A DNA stretch of 64,000 nt, taken from NCBI RefSeq assembly GCF_031143425.1, contig NC_090440.1, forward strand, positions 338,213,844-338,277,843, given 5' to 3'. Both the position numbers and the translations under genes were made by a program. The notes below the pieces were generated by a model, which saw nothing but the letters and a program-made list of their open reading frames with translations, was not told the origin of the DNA and did not search any database. Shown here piece after piece: positions 11,087-22,330 of this stretch (positions are counted from its first letter, which is position 1; every line of letters starts with the position of its first letter). The stretch is from Pleurodeles waltl (lineage: Eukaryota; Chordata; Amphibia; Caudata; Salamandridae).

Positions 11087-12186
11087 TCACTGGAAGTACT
11101 GCTGTATGATATTACTTCTGTTGTCCTCTTCTTCTTCCTCTGCCTCCTCTTCTTCGCTGTCCACAGACTCCACCGCTGCCACAAGACCATCTCCAGGCTC
11201 ATTTTCCTGCAGAAAAGGTACCTGGCGTCTCAAGGCCAGGTTCTGCAACATGCAACAATGATCTGGCACACCTTCTTGGGTGAGTAGTACAGGGTTCCAC
11301 ATGTCAGATGGAGGCACTGGAACCTGGCCTTCAGGAGGCTGAAGGTCCGCTCAATTATCCTCCTTGTTTCCCCATATGCCTCATTGTACCGTTCCTCTGC
11401 CCTTGTCCTGGCATTCCTTACTGGGGTCAGTAGTCATGATAGGTTGGGGTAACCTGAGTCACCTGAAAACATCGAGGGACAACTGTTAGACACACACTAA
11501 CACTTAGGGACAAACCCATACCCAGACACCTGCATATACTGGGTGGGGACCTTGGGCTCACCTATTAGCCACACCCGGTGCCTCTGTAGTTGAGACATCA
11601 CATATGGGATGCTGCTATTCCTCAAGATAAAGGTGTCATGCACAGAGCCAGGATACTTGCAATTCACGTGGGAGATGTACTGGTCTTCCAAACACACCAT
11701 CTGCACATTCATAGAGTGATAGCTTTTTCTATTCCTGAACACTTGTTCATTTCTCCGGGGAGGGACAAATGCTACATGTGTACCATCAATGGCACCAATG
11801 ATGTCGGGGCTCTGTCCCAGGGCATAGAAGTCAGCTTTCACTGTTGCCAAATCCTCCACCTGTGGGAATACAATGTAGCTGTGCATGTTTTTCAGCAGGG
11901 TTGACAACACTCTGATCAACACATCGGAGACCATTGGCTGAGACATCCCTGATGCCATGGCCACTGTTGTTTGGAAGAAACCACTTGCCAGGAAATGGAG
12001 CACAGACAGGACCTGCACTAGAGGGGGGATACCTATGGGCTGGCGGATAGCTGACATCAGGTCTGGTTCCATTTGGGCACACAGTTCTTGGATTGTGGCC
12101 CAATCAAGTCTGTAGGTTAGTATAATTTGCTGACCTCCATTGTCGCAAGGTCCACCAGGGGTCTGTACACTGGAGGGTGTCTCCAT
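11087..12186 (-). pseudogene. Harbinger gene B (HARBI1-like DDE transposase), H2
   Basis: Exon 1 (12186-11562) is open and includes 'ILTYRLDWATIQELC', 'VLSVLHFLASG' and 'DIIGAIDGTHVAFVPP' (first catalytic Asp), then 'YPGSVHDTFILRNSS'. The 99-nt intron (11561-11463) splits the Gly codon just before the second catalytic Asp ('G-DSGYPNL'). Exon 2 (11462-11087) has '[10 protein letters not shown]' with the Glu, but also a TGA near 11435 and a frameshift near 11240; it ends in an acidic tail and 'QQYFQ'. The enzyme would cut and join element ends at 3-bp targets. The ATG at 12186 is doubtful: other copies keep a different upstream frame ('VYRPLVDLSTMEERH'), so H2 probably has a 1-bp deletion there. 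Confidence 0.85.
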
Positions 12187-12657
12187 CTCATATTCATCCT
12201 CAGCGGGTGAAGCCCATGGACGAAAACGGTGAGCAGAGGGTCATAATCGCACATCTATTGCAATAATGATGCATTTCTACACTTACAGAACCAGTATGTG
12301 ATTGTGAGAGTCAGTTGCTGTGCCAATGTCTGCTGTGAAGCAGTTAGGTGCCACGGCATGTGCCCCCCTGAAATGGCGGCTGTGTGACCTGTGAGGAGGG
12401 ACAAGTGGAAATGAGGTAATTCCGCTTGCGTTGTGCGCCATTGCAGTAGGCAGTCGATGACCGCCGCACAACTTTGCATTGGTTATCATTGGCCCTATGG
12501 CTTCCAGGAGCCAATGGCGATGTACGCCAGCGGTGACGGAATGCACTGCCGCGTACGTGACTGCCATTTTCTATCTATTCACTCACTTGCTACCTGACCT
12601 TCAACAGGAGAGGACCTACACTGCAAGTGCTGCTGTGGCCTTTGTCTGGAATTGACA
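12187..12657. promoter_or_regulatory. Bidirectional promoter between transposase and gene C, H2
   Basis: The gap between the divergent genes B and C holds an inverted pair of CCAAT boxes: ATTGG at 12478-12482 and CCAAT at 12511-12515, around a GGCCCTATGG core. GGCGGT-related words flank it. The module is recognisable at the same place in H3, H4, H5, H6 and the old copy O1. It is probably the shared promoter; this is inference from conservation and position. Confidence 0.55.
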
Positions 12658-15374
12658 ATGGTTCATGTGTCTGGGGAAAGGGCCCCTGCCTTCAATGCGG
12701 AGGAGTTAGAGAGACTTGTGGATAGGGTCCTACCCCAGTAGTTTACTCTATGGTGCTCCAGACAAACAGGTGAATACACTGTGAGCATGATGCGTGGGCC
12801 ATGAATGGATGAAGTGCTGTGTGTGTAAGCCACATGTGAGGGGGGGGGGCTGAGACGTCCTGGCCAGAGTGCTGCATGAATGGTAGTCAATGTATGGGTG
12901 TCAGGGGATGGGAGGGATATGGTGGGCCATGAGTGTGATGGTCCAAACGGTTAACTAATTCCCTTTTCTGCTGTCTTTTTCCTGCAGGTCAGCGCCCACC
13001 AGAAAAAGGGTTTTTGGCATGCCATTGCCAAGGAGATGTGGACCCTGGGGGTCTTTGACAGGCGGATCACCTAATGCCGCAAACGGTGGGAGGACCTGCG
13101 CCGCTTAGCAAGAAAGAGGGCGGAGGCCCAGCTGGGGCTGGCCTCCCAACGAGGAAGTGGTGCCCGTCGTACCCTGACCCCTCTGATGTTCCGCATCCCA
13201 GCGGTGGCCTATCAGGAGTTGGATGGGTGCTTCAGGGCATCACAGCAGCCACAAAGGGGTTAGTACAAATTCAGATTAATAACTTTGCGCGTGTTAAGGT
13301 CTTACATGGGTGGGGATGTGAAGTGTGGGTGCCCCTAGGCCAGGGCGAACATGGCAAGGTAGGTCCCTTGTTGGGCAGGCTCTGAAGCACTCCAACCCCA
13401 ATAGTGTTACTGGACATCCACTACTGGTCAGGGACCTGTTGGTTTCAGGTGTGCAGCTCATGACATTAGGCATTGTACCCCATGGGCTGGTGACTAGCAT
13501 TGTAGCTGGTAGTGCATGGAATAGTGCATAGGGCTGTTCCCTGTGAGTTGTTTATGCCAACGGTAGTGTTGTTGCTGGCATTGAAAATGTGTATTCTCTG
13601 TCCCTCCCCCTCTTTTTGTTTTGTCAGCCTGTCCTTGTGTGCATTAGCATCATCTGGCAGAGGAGCAGAGGCACTGGCAACGGAGGGAGCTGCATCCCAC
13701 ATGGGCCAGGAGGCCGAATCCACCGACGGTGAGGGCACCAGTGGGATGGAGGGCGAGGGGAGCACCACGATGGTGATAGGAGAGGACACCAAGGACAGCG
13801 ACTCCTCCTCCGATGGAAGCTCCCTGGCAGTGGCGGACACCTCACATACAGCCGCCAACACCCCTACCAGCACCGCCCTCCGAGCAGCCCCTCAGCGTGA
13901 TTCACATGCCACTCACCCAGGAGGGTGGGCATCTCCTTTGCCGTAGGCACCTCAGGCCCTGCCCCAGTCAGCCTTGCTGCCCTCAGTGAGGAGGCTGTTG
14001 ACCTTCTGAGATCCCTCACTGTTGGGCAGTAAACCATTCTGAATGTCATCCAGGGTCTCGAGAGGCATTTGCAACAAACAAATGCATACCTGGAGGGCAT
14101 TCACTCTGGCGTGGTGGCCCAACAGAGAGCATTTCAGGCTCTGGTCTCTCCACTGATGGCAGCCATTGTCCCTGTCTCTAGCCACCCCCCTCCAACTTCC
14201 TCTACCCAGTCCCAATCTCCTCAACCCCAGCCTATCCGAAGCACACCTTCAGACCAGCATTCACCCAAATCAACACACAGAAGTAGTTCAGGCAAACACA
14301 AGCACCACACTTCATCTCACAGGCACTCACACAAGCACCATCCCCATGCAGACACACCAACATCCACTGCCTCCACTGTGTCCCCCTCCTCATCATCGTC
14401 CATCTCCCTCCCAGTAGCATCTCCACTCACACCTGCATGCACTACATCCTCATCCACTACCTCCATCACCAGCACACCCATCACTACACACCCCTCACTG
14501 GCAGTCACCACCGCCACATCCATGCACATGTACCCTGTGTCCTCTCCCACTGTGTCTGTGACCCCTCCTCCCAAAGTACACAAACGCAAGCACCCACTCA
14601 CCCAACAGCCATCCACCTCACAACAACATCCAGCTCATGCACCTGCACCCAAACTCAGCAGACAGACACCTCCTACAACTACTCCCTCTTCCTCCACTCC
14701 CAAACCTTCTCCCTCTTCCCACCCCAGTGTCCCTAAGAAGCTTTTCCTGGCAAACATTGACCTGTTCCCTACCCCTCCCCCACCGTCCTTCCCCTTGGGC
14801 CAGGGTGGCCAAAACCCTGCTCAGAACCTCAGCCACCAAGTCCATCTCTGCTGTGGTTCCTGCAGCTGTCAGAGGCTTAAAGGGGGCACCGGTCAGGCCA
14901 ACCAGTGTGCCACCAACCCCTGCCAAGGCAAAAACCATTCCGGCACCTGGCAAGGTGAAGAAGGGTACAGCATCCAGCAAGGGGACGGAGCCACAACCAC
15001 CCAGCAAGGCCACCTCAAAGACTCCAGCTGCCAGACCCAAGGTGACACCACCGTCTGCCAAGGTCAGAAAGGGGCACAAAACACCAGGCAAGGCACTTCA
15101 GCCGTCTGAGGCTGCAGTGGAGGGCCTGGTTGCTACCAGCACAACCGCCAGCACCGCCACCTGCACCGCCACCTGCACCATGGCCAGCACTGCCAGCAGC
15201 CCCACCGTAAGCCCCACCACCTGCACCACCACCTGCACCACCACAAGTACCACTGCACAAGTAGGGCTGGAGCCTCCCCCCACCACTGCCAGCACCAGCA
15301 CCTGCACCGCAGCCAGGACCTTCTACCTGCACCGCCTCAAGCCCCGCCTCAAGCACTGCCACCTGCACTGCTGA
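12658..15374 (+). pseudogene. Harbinger gene C (second Myb/SANT-like protein, Ser/Thr/Pro-rich tail), H2
   Basis: Exon 1 (12658-12769) starts 'GERAPAFNAEELERLVDRVL'. Exon 2 (12988-13258, 271 nt) has 'SAHQKKGFWHAIAKE' and 'CRKRWEDLRRLARKRAEA'. Together they form a Myb/SANT-like domain split by an intron, unlike gene A. Exon 3 begins at 13648: an acidic Ser-rich stretch, a helical segment ('ALSEEAVDLLRSLTVGQ', then 'ILNVIQGLERHLQQTNAYLE'), then a very long Ser/Thr/Pro/His-rich tail. Lesions are a TAG in exon 1, a TAA near 13072, a frameshift near 13930, TAA near 14030 and a frameshift near 14800. Function is unknown; the fixed position suggests a second DNA-binding or regulatory subunit. Confidence 0.75.
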
Positions 15375-15650
15375 CAGTAGCACTACTGCCAGCAGTAGCA
15401 GCCCCAGTGGGCAGCCGTCTGAGGCTTCAGGAGAAGGGCTGCAGCCTCCCTCCACCACTGGCAGCACCCCCACCAGCACCGGCACTACCACCACTGTGCA
15501 GCCGTAGCCGCCGCCGGATGGACTCTAGCCCTGCCTCCATGGATTATCATGCATCCTGGTCACTGCAAATCTCATGGCTCTGACACCCAGGTGAGGGATT
15601 GTGAACTGCCACCCCCAAGTGTTGCATCACTGGGCACAATGCCCCCTCCA

Positions 15651-15945
15651 GAACCAGTGGAGAAATGCATCCACTTAACCTATCCTTGGCAGGATGAAGC
15701 ACACTGGGCACAAGGCCCCCTCCAGAATCAGTGGAGAAAGCAGGATGAAGCACACTGGGCACAAGACCCCTTCCAGAACCAATGGAGAAAGGCATCCACT
15801 TGCCCTATCCTTGGCAGGATGAAGCACACTGGGCACAAGGCCCCCTCCAGAACCAGTGGAGAAAGGCATCCACTCACCCTATCCTTGGCAGGATGAAGCA
15901 CACTGGGCACAAGGCCCCCTTCTGAGCCAGTGGAGAAAGGCATCC
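15651..15945 (+). repeat. Tandem repeat, about 74-bp unit, H2
   Basis: About four imperfect copies of a unit containing GGATGAAGCACACTGGGCAC and CAGAACCAGTGGAGAAAGGC, one copy shortened. The same unit, reversed, is repeated at 21640-21910 in H3, so the seed is part of the family and copy number varies. Confidence 0.8.
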
Positions 15946-16170
15946 ACTTGAGAGACTGTGGCTTTGGACTCCCCAGGACCAAGCAGTGGGCACACAACCC
16001 ACTTGAGAGACTTGAGAGTCTGTGGCTTTGCACTCCCCACGACCAAGCAGTGGACAAACCACCCACTTGAGAGACTTGAGAGACTGTGGCTTTGCAATCC
16101 CAGGACCAAGCAGTGGGCAAACCACCCACTTGAGGGACTTGAGAGACTGTGGCCTTGCACTCCCCAGGAA
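15945..16170 (+). repeat. Tandem repeat, about 64-bp unit, H2
   Basis: About four copies of a unit containing GAGAGACTGTGGCTTTGCAC followed by TCCCCAGGACCAAGCAGTGG. It is the same family as the 64-bp arrays of H3 (21205-21640) and H4 (45415-45735). Confidence 0.8.
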
Positions 16171-16991
16171 ATCACTGTGTGCATGTAGCCCCCTCCATGA
16201 GCAGTGGCGTTTTCCCCCTTTCCTGTCCCCCTGAGGTGCCTGTGTGTTTTCGACCTGATGCCCCTGCAGTGTTTTCTCTGTATTGAGGCAGGAGTCAAGT
16301 GTGGGCTTGGCCTATGAGTTTTGGCCCAGTGGCCCACGGACATTTTGAGTGGACAATGTACTGCCTTATGTGCATATTGTATGCATTGTAAATACTGTTT
16401 TTGAATTTGTAACGTATATCTATTTCTAAGATATGACACTCATTTGATTCCATTCCTTTTCTCCTGGCGTTATTCCAGAGGTTTACGGGGTGTATATGTT
16501 TGTGTGTATGGTATTGGGGGTGATGGTGGGGGTGGAGGTGTTGCGTTTGTGTGTCACTCTCTTTTTCCTCCCACCCTCCCCTGTGTGCTAGGTGCAGTAC
16601 TCACCGTGGTCGTCGCTGCCGCCGTTCGTACTCCTGGTAGATGAGAAGATACACCAACATTGGTAACACCTGTAGTTCGGGCTCCATGGCGTCCTGGTTC
16701 TTCGTTGAATGTCAAGAGGTGAGTGATTTCCCTTCTGTGTACTGTTTCCGCCATGCTTTTGATGGCGTTGATACCACCAAAAGCTGGCGGATGGGCATGT
16801 TGTAATGGGGTGGGTGGTACATTGTCATCCACCTGTCTGTTGGCGGTTACCGCCACGGTGTTTGTTGCTACCGCCGTGGTGGTCGGAGTGTTAAAGTGGC
16901 TGACTGTGTTGGTGGTTTCTGCCGTGGTCGTGATTCCATTTTTTTTACCGCCGCTTTAACACCGACCGCCAGGGTTGTAATGAAGGCCATA

Positions 16992-18741
16992 GTAATGGGT
17001 TTTATATGTCCTGACAGTGAAATATTGCTAAATTAGTTTTTCACTGTTGCAAGGCCTGTCCCTCTCATAGGTTAACATGGGGGCTACCTTTAAATCTGAT
17101 TAAAGTGTAGATTTCCTTTGGGAGCAGATGGGCATGTGGAGTTTGGGGTCTCCGAGCTCACAATTTAAAAATACATCGTTTAGTAAAGTTCATTTTAAGA
17201 TTGTGTGTTTGAAAATGTCACTTTTAGAAAGTGAGCATTTTCTTGCTTATACCATTTCTGTGACTCTGCCTGTTTGTGGATTCCCTGTCTGGGTCAGTTT
17301 GACAGTTGGGCTGGTTGCACCTCACACTAGACAGTCACACAAAGAGAGCTGGGGTGTAGTCTGCATTTCCTGTTGAGCCATCTGTTCTAGGAGGGAGTGG
17401 AGAAATGGTCACTCACACCTGAAAGGGCTGTGCCTGTCCTCAAACAATGCAATCTACAACCCCCTCGTGAGTGTCTGGGGCCTGGCCTGGGCAAGACAGG
17501 ATTTCACAATCAAGAGAGACTTTGCTTTGAAATAGGCCTACTTCAAATAAGAAAATGGGTATAAGAAGGGCATCCAAAACCACAGACTTTAGAACACTTC
17601 TGGAAACCAAGAGGAACCTTTGCCGGGAGAAGAGCTGAAGAGCTGAGGAAGAAGAGCTGCCCTGCCTGTGACTGTGCTTTGTGGAGCTATCCTGCAGTTG
17701 CTGCTTCTGCCAGAGTAAGAGGGCAAAGACAGGACTTTGTGTGCGTTCCACCTTGTGAAGAACTCCAAGGGCTTGCTTTAGAGCTTGCATCTTGTTGCTT
17801 GAAGTCTCAGGGTCAGCAAAGACTTCTTTCTGCCAGCACCTGGAGTCTCTGGCGAGACTCCTACTCTGCCCTGTGGTACCCATCCAGTTCCTGGGACCCT
17901 GAAAGGAGAAACTGGCAGCCTAAGAGGAATAAATCCACGCACAGAACGCCATGCGGGGAAAAGATTGATGTGACTCTGATCTGTGGCTGAAAAATCGATG
18001 TGCCGCTGGCTTTGCGGCTGAAAAGCGATGCTCGTCTGCAACGCGACCGAAGAATCGAAGCACAGAGCTGGAGAAACAGTGTGCAGCATCGCTGACGGAG
18101 ACTGGTGAGATCGCAACCCATGCTGCGTGGTTTTCGGATCATCGTGTGGCTGGATTTCTGATGCAAACACCGCTGGGTGAGTAAAAATAACGCAAGGCCT
18201 GCCCGGACCCAAGAGTGATGACCGGATCTCCTGCGGAGAGAAGAAGCAACGCACCCCGACCCGACGAACGGAGAAACAATGCAAAGTCTTGCTCATGAGT
18301 GAAATCAACGCATCTCAAGCCCTTTTTGATGCACTCTCACCCGTGCTGGGTTATTTTTGAAGCACCCAAGGTACATTTTCACGCTAACAGTGTTAGTGTG
18401 TGTCTAAAACTACATGGAGACTCTTTTTGCTTTTTTAATAGATAACTTGACTTGTGTATTGTGGATTTTTGTCATCTTGGTCTTGTTTTGTTTAGATAAA
18501 TATTCTCTATTTTCTAAACCTGTGTTGTGTCATTTTGTAGTGTTTTCATTAAGTTACTGTGTGTGTTGGTACAAATACTTTACACCTAGCACTCTGAAGT
18601 TAAGCCTACTGCTCATGCCAAGCTACGAAGGGGGTAAGCAGGGGTTAGCTGAGGGTGATTCTCTTTTATCCTGACTAGAGTGAGGGTCCTTGCTTGGACA
18701 GGGGGTAACCTGACTGCCAACCAAAGACCCAATTTCTAACA
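16992..18741 (+). repeat. G1 3' LTR, 3' portion
   Basis: This is the continuation of the LTR after H2 and aligns with 1171-2903 of the 5' LTR. It ends TTTCTAACA at 18741, after which O1 sequence resumes. It holds no gene; a 73-103 codon frame on either strand is incidental. Confidence 0.85.
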
Positions 18742-19250
18742 CCTAGCAACTGGCTAAATGACTAATCCAGCAATCCAGCCCAAGAACATACCCAACCACA
18801 TGTCACCCATTACGAGATGAGACAAATCTGAGCTCAGAGGAACTGAGCACACAAACTAACTGACTATAATGTTTGGAGTACATGTTGTGCAGAAGTCCAT
18901 TGATGTAGCAAGTGACGCAATTGAAATGTTCACGTAACATGCCTGTCATTACCCACATACAGTGCCAATATGACTACCTTGTACTACTACAGCACACACA
19001 GAGATGGAGGATGCAGCCAGTGACATGATAGTATACTTGAGTGACCCACATGTACAGGTGAATGTGCGTCACAGTACCAACACTTAATTTCCTGCATGGC
19101 TCAACATAGCTAATTTGTCACACTCCTACATGATTGGTCTGACAACCAGAACTGTACATTCTCTAAATCTCATCTGACCACGTAAATCCCAAGTCCAGTA
19201 AGGGTAACAGTCCACAACAATGCAGAAGTCACCTAACAGTTAACACTTAC
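18742..19250. other. Part of O1 gene C intron 2; no gene seen
   Basis: It lies between the G1 LTR end and the splice donor of O1 gene C exon 2 (GTAAGTG on the minus strand at 19250). I see no coding signal; exon 3 of the gene would be on the far side of G1, outside the window. Confidence 0.5.
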
Positions 19251-19849
19251 CCCCTTGTGGCTGCTGTGCTGCCTTCAAGCACCCATCCAACTGTGGGTAG
19301 GCCACTGCCAGTATGCAGGCCATTAGGGGTCAGGGTCCAACGGGCACCCCTCCCACATTGGCAAGCCACCCCAGCTAGGCCTCTTTGTTCTTCTGGGCCC
19401 AGCGTCTCAGGTCCTCCCACTGCTTCCTGCAGTGGGTGCTCCATTGGCAATGGGCCCCTAGGGTCCACACTTCCTTGGTGATGGCTCTCCATAACCCTTT
19501 ATTCTGGTGGGTGCTGACCTGCATGGAAAACACACATAAAATGGGGGACAGGTTGTAATAATACCAATACAGCTGTAACCTTTGGCGACACAACAAACAC
19601 GAACCATGCACACTGCCAATATTCCACACCTGTAATGCACATGCAAAACACCTAATCAGTCATGACATGTCAATGTGAACACACGTACATCAGCAAACAC
19701 CACCCGACATGTGGGACAAAGGACGTTGTACTGACCTGTTGCCTTGGCGCACTGTACAACGTCCCATACAGGGGAAGGACCCCTTCCACCAGTTTCTCCA
19801 GTTCCTCTGTAGTTAAGGCTGGATCCCTATTGCCTGTAGTGCCTGCCAT
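19251..19849 (-). pseudogene. O1 gene C exons 1-2 (second Myb/SANT-like protein)
   Basis: Exon 1 (19849-19736, 114 nt) is open: 'DPALTTEELEKLVEGVLPLY', with donor GTCAGT. Exon 2 (19518-19251) reads 'VSTHQNKGLWRAITKEVWTL' and 'CRKQWEDLRRWAQKNKEA', then 'ILAVAYPQLDG', with one stop near 19330. The exon structure matches gene C of H2-H6 although the protein is much diverged, showing that the third gene predates the younger copies. Exon 3 is not in the window. Confidence 0.75.
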
Positions 19850-19990
19850 TGTTTCTCCAAGATATAGGACACAGCAGCACACGAAGTGGAGGTCTGTCTT
19901 GTCTGAATGCCAGGAGTCAAGTGAGCTGGCCCATACAAAATGGCGGTTATGACCTCAGCGGTCATGACTGTCACCCCCAGCGGTGTTCGT

Positions 19991-20028
19991 CATTGGTCCC
20001 AGTCTCCCATAGTCAATGTTAAACAATG
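19991..20028. promoter_or_regulatory. Inverted-CCAAT module, O1
   Basis: CATTGGTCCC... followed by ATAGTCAATGTTAAACAATG mirrors the module of H3 (25181-25222), with the second CCAAT box decayed. It lies upstream of O1 gene C on the side of the transposase. Confidence 0.45.
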
Positions 20029-21204
20029 AGGAGTTGCATGGCGGTTTAGACCGCCTTCCGCCATGATGACTTCTGTTGGCGGGACAAGGTCACTTCCAGC
20101 TGTCCAATGCATGCCAGACAGGCGGATGCCATATTAGTCTGTAACATGATTGTCCTGGGTTCACACTGCTGAATTACCAGCCTGTCTTCACAAGTTGATA
20201 CATTAGGACACGCATTGTGGATAACGACATATGTAGTGAGTGTCTGGTGACATCACCACACTTGTCACTACAATTGTTCGTATACATGATCTGTATAGTG
20301 GAACACATGAAGGGTATGTTTACATATCCTGAATACATCCATTGTTACAGTGATTTTGTGTCATTGGGGGTCATTACAACCCTGACAGACGGTGTTAAAG
20401 CGGCGGTAAGACCGCAAACAGGCCGGCGGTAACAAAATGGGAATTATGACCGTGGCGGAAACGGCGGTACAGACAAACAGCGCAGCGGTCACCGCCAACA
20501 GACAGGCGGAAGACAAAGTATCGCCCACAGTATCACAACCTACCAATCCGCCACCTTTTCCGGGGCGGATTCATCGTGGATAAAAACACGGCGGAAACAG
20601 CCATGTCAAAGGGAAAACGCTCACCTCTACACACTCCACGAGGAAGGAGGACACCATGGAACCGGAACTCCAAATACTCCCTGCGACAGTCTTCCTGCTC
20701 CTGTACGACCATCATCAACGTCGGCGCCGAAGACAGCGGTGAGTACTGCACCTGCGACATAAGGGAGGGGGAGGCAAAAGTCAGGGACACACACAGGCAA
20801 AACCCTCACCCCCACCCCGACCCTCACCCACTACAACACACACACCAATGCATATCCAAACATTACAGTAACAGCCCCCAAACCCCCCGGAAGAATGCAA
20901 AGACAAAAGGAAATGAGTGCAACCATTGTAATATATCAAAATACAGTAACCAAATATATACAGATAAATATACACATTCAACAAAATATACATCACGATT
21001 AGTAGTGCAGGTAATGCACCATTCAATGTCCGTGGACCACTGGGCCCAAAATGCATGGGCGAGGCCCACATCAGATACCTGATCAAAACGGAGTGAACAT
21101 TGCTGGGGCATCAGATAGAAATACAACAGGCACCTCAGGGGGAAGAGAAGTGGGGAGCACCTCAGCCGGATGACTGCACCACACCAGATCCACGAGGGGG
21201 CTTC

Positions 21205-21640
21205 ATGCCCATTGATGTATCCTGGGGAGTGCAAAGCCACAGTCTCTCAAGTCTCTACAGTGGGTGGTTTGCCCACTGTACCATCCTGGGGAGTGCAAAG
21301 CCACAGTCTCTCAAGTCTCTACAGTGGGTGGTTTGCCCACTGTTCAATCCTGGGGAGTGCAAAGCCACAGTCTCTCAAGTCTCTACAGTGAGTAGTTTGC
21401 CCACTGTTCAATCCTGGGGAGTGCAAAGCCACAGTCTCTCAAGTCTCTACAGTGGGTGGTTTGCCCACTGTTCAATCCTGGGGAGTGCAAAGCCACAGTC
21501 TCTCAAGTCTCTACAGTGGGTGGTTTGCCCACTGTTCAATCCTGGGGAGTGCAAAGCCACAGTCTCTCAAGTGCTACCGTGGGTGGGTTCCTCACTGGAC
21601 CATCCTGGGGAGTGCAAAGCCACAGTCTCTCAAGTGGATA
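21205..21640 (-). repeat. Tandem repeat, 64-bp unit, about seven copies, H3
   Basis: Near-identical units of TCCTGGGGAGTGCAAAGCCA, then CAGTCTCTCAAGTCTCTACA and GTGGGTGGTTTGCCCACTG. Copies differ by few bases, so amplification is recent relative to the rest of the element. Homologous to the arrays at 15945-16170 and 45415-45735. Confidence 0.9.
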
Positions 21641-21910
21641 ACAGTCTTCACTGGTTCAGGAGGGGGATTGGTGCCCAGAGTGCTTCATCCTGTTAAGGAC
21701 AGACGGAGTGGATGCTGTTCTCCACTGGTTCTGGAGGGGGACTGGTGCCCAGAGTGCTTCATCCTGTTAAGGACAGACGGAGTGGATGCTGTTCTCCACT
21801 GGTTCTGGAGGGGGACTGGTGCCCAGAGTGCTTCATCCTGTTAAGGACAGATGGAGTGGATGCTGTTCTCCACTGGTTCTGGACCGGGACTGGTGCCCAG
21901 AGTGCATCAC
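21640..21910 (-). repeat. Tandem repeat, 74-bp unit, about 3.5 copies, H3
   Basis: Units begin GGAGTGGATGCTGTTCTCCA and include TGGTGCCCAGAGTGCTTCAT. Reverse complement of the array at 15651-15945 in H2. Confidence 0.85.
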
Positions 21911-21974
21911 TCTCCCCTCGACGGTCCCAGTTCCGTCACTGCCCCTGCCGCACATGGGATATTGGTGCTTGACT

Positions 21975-22300
21975 TTGCAGTTTCTGACCTGTTCAGCGGT
22001 GTTTGCCATGGCGGTCTGTGCCCTGTTCAGCGGTCTGTGCCCTGTTCAGCGGTGCTTGCCCTGTTCAGCGGTGCTCAACTTTGCAGTTTCTGACCTGTTC
22101 AGCGGTGCTTGCCAGGGCGGTCTGTGCCCTGTTCAGCGGTGCTTGCCATGGCGGTCTTTGCCCTGTTCAGCGGTGCTTGCCCTGTTCAACGTGCTTGCCA
22201 TGGCGGTCTTTGCCCTGTTCAGCGGTGCTTGACTTTGCTGTTTATGACCTGTTCAGCGGTGCATGCCCTGTTCAGCGGTGCTTGCCATGGCGGTCCTTCA
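21975..22300 (-). repeat. Short tandem repeat around CCTGTTCAGCGGTGCTTGCC, H3
   Basis: About ten irregular copies of a 17-35 bp word containing CTGTTCAGCGGTGCTTGCC, many followed by ATGGCGGTCT. The reverse complement is the core of the 2.2-kb array of H4 (43136-45330), so that array grew from a seed already present in this family. Confidence 0.8.
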
Positions 22301-22330
22301 TTGCCCAGCTGGACTGGGGCTGGCGGTCCT

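Larger units (their letters stand above)
8465..16988 (+). mobile_element. Harbinger transposon copy H2, complete end to end
   Basis: The element runs from GGTCCTCATTACAACCC to ...GGGTTGTAATGAAGGCC. These ends are imperfect inverted repeats flanked by ATA (8462-8464 and 16989-16991), the 3-bp duplication expected of Harbinger/PIF transposases. At 8,524 bp it carries gene A (+), gene B transposase (-), gene C (+) and tandem repeats, then the right end. The outer few hundred bp hold many GGCGGT/ACCGCC words. It interrupts the 3' LTR of G1. All three genes are broken. Confidence 0.92.
1168..18741 (+). mobile_element. G1: Gmr1-like Ty3/gypsy LTR retrotransposon, both LTRs interrupted by Harbinger copies
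   Basis: LTR ends are TGTTAGA...TTCTAACA. The 5' LTR is visible only from 1168 to 2903, because H1 splits it. The internal region is 2904-7975. The 3' LTR is 7976-8464 plus 16992-18741, split by H2, giving a native LTR of about 2.24 kb. The pol domains run protease, integrase, reverse transcriptase, RNase H, which is the order described for Gmr1-like gypsy elements and not the usual gypsy order. Many stops and frameshifts make the copy non-autonomous. It sits inside intron 2 of gene C of the older Harbinger O1, whose sequence resumes at 18742. Confidence 0.85.

Noticed and set aside
11497..12186. ATG at 12186 as the true transposase start ('METPSS...')
   Set aside because: It opens in frame only in H2. 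H3, H4 and H6 have one more base and keep a different upstream frame ('VYRPLVDLSTMEERH') that O1 also partly preserves, so H2 more likely has a 1-bp deletion.
14618..15494. Long minus-strand frames opposite gene C of H2
   Set aside because: They are low-complexity mirror frames of the Ser/Thr/Pro-coding repeats and have no splice or start context.
20366..20570. GC-rich stretch as a CpG island of a host promoter
   Set aside because: It is the H3 terminal region with GGCGGT words and ends at a transposon terminus with a TSD.
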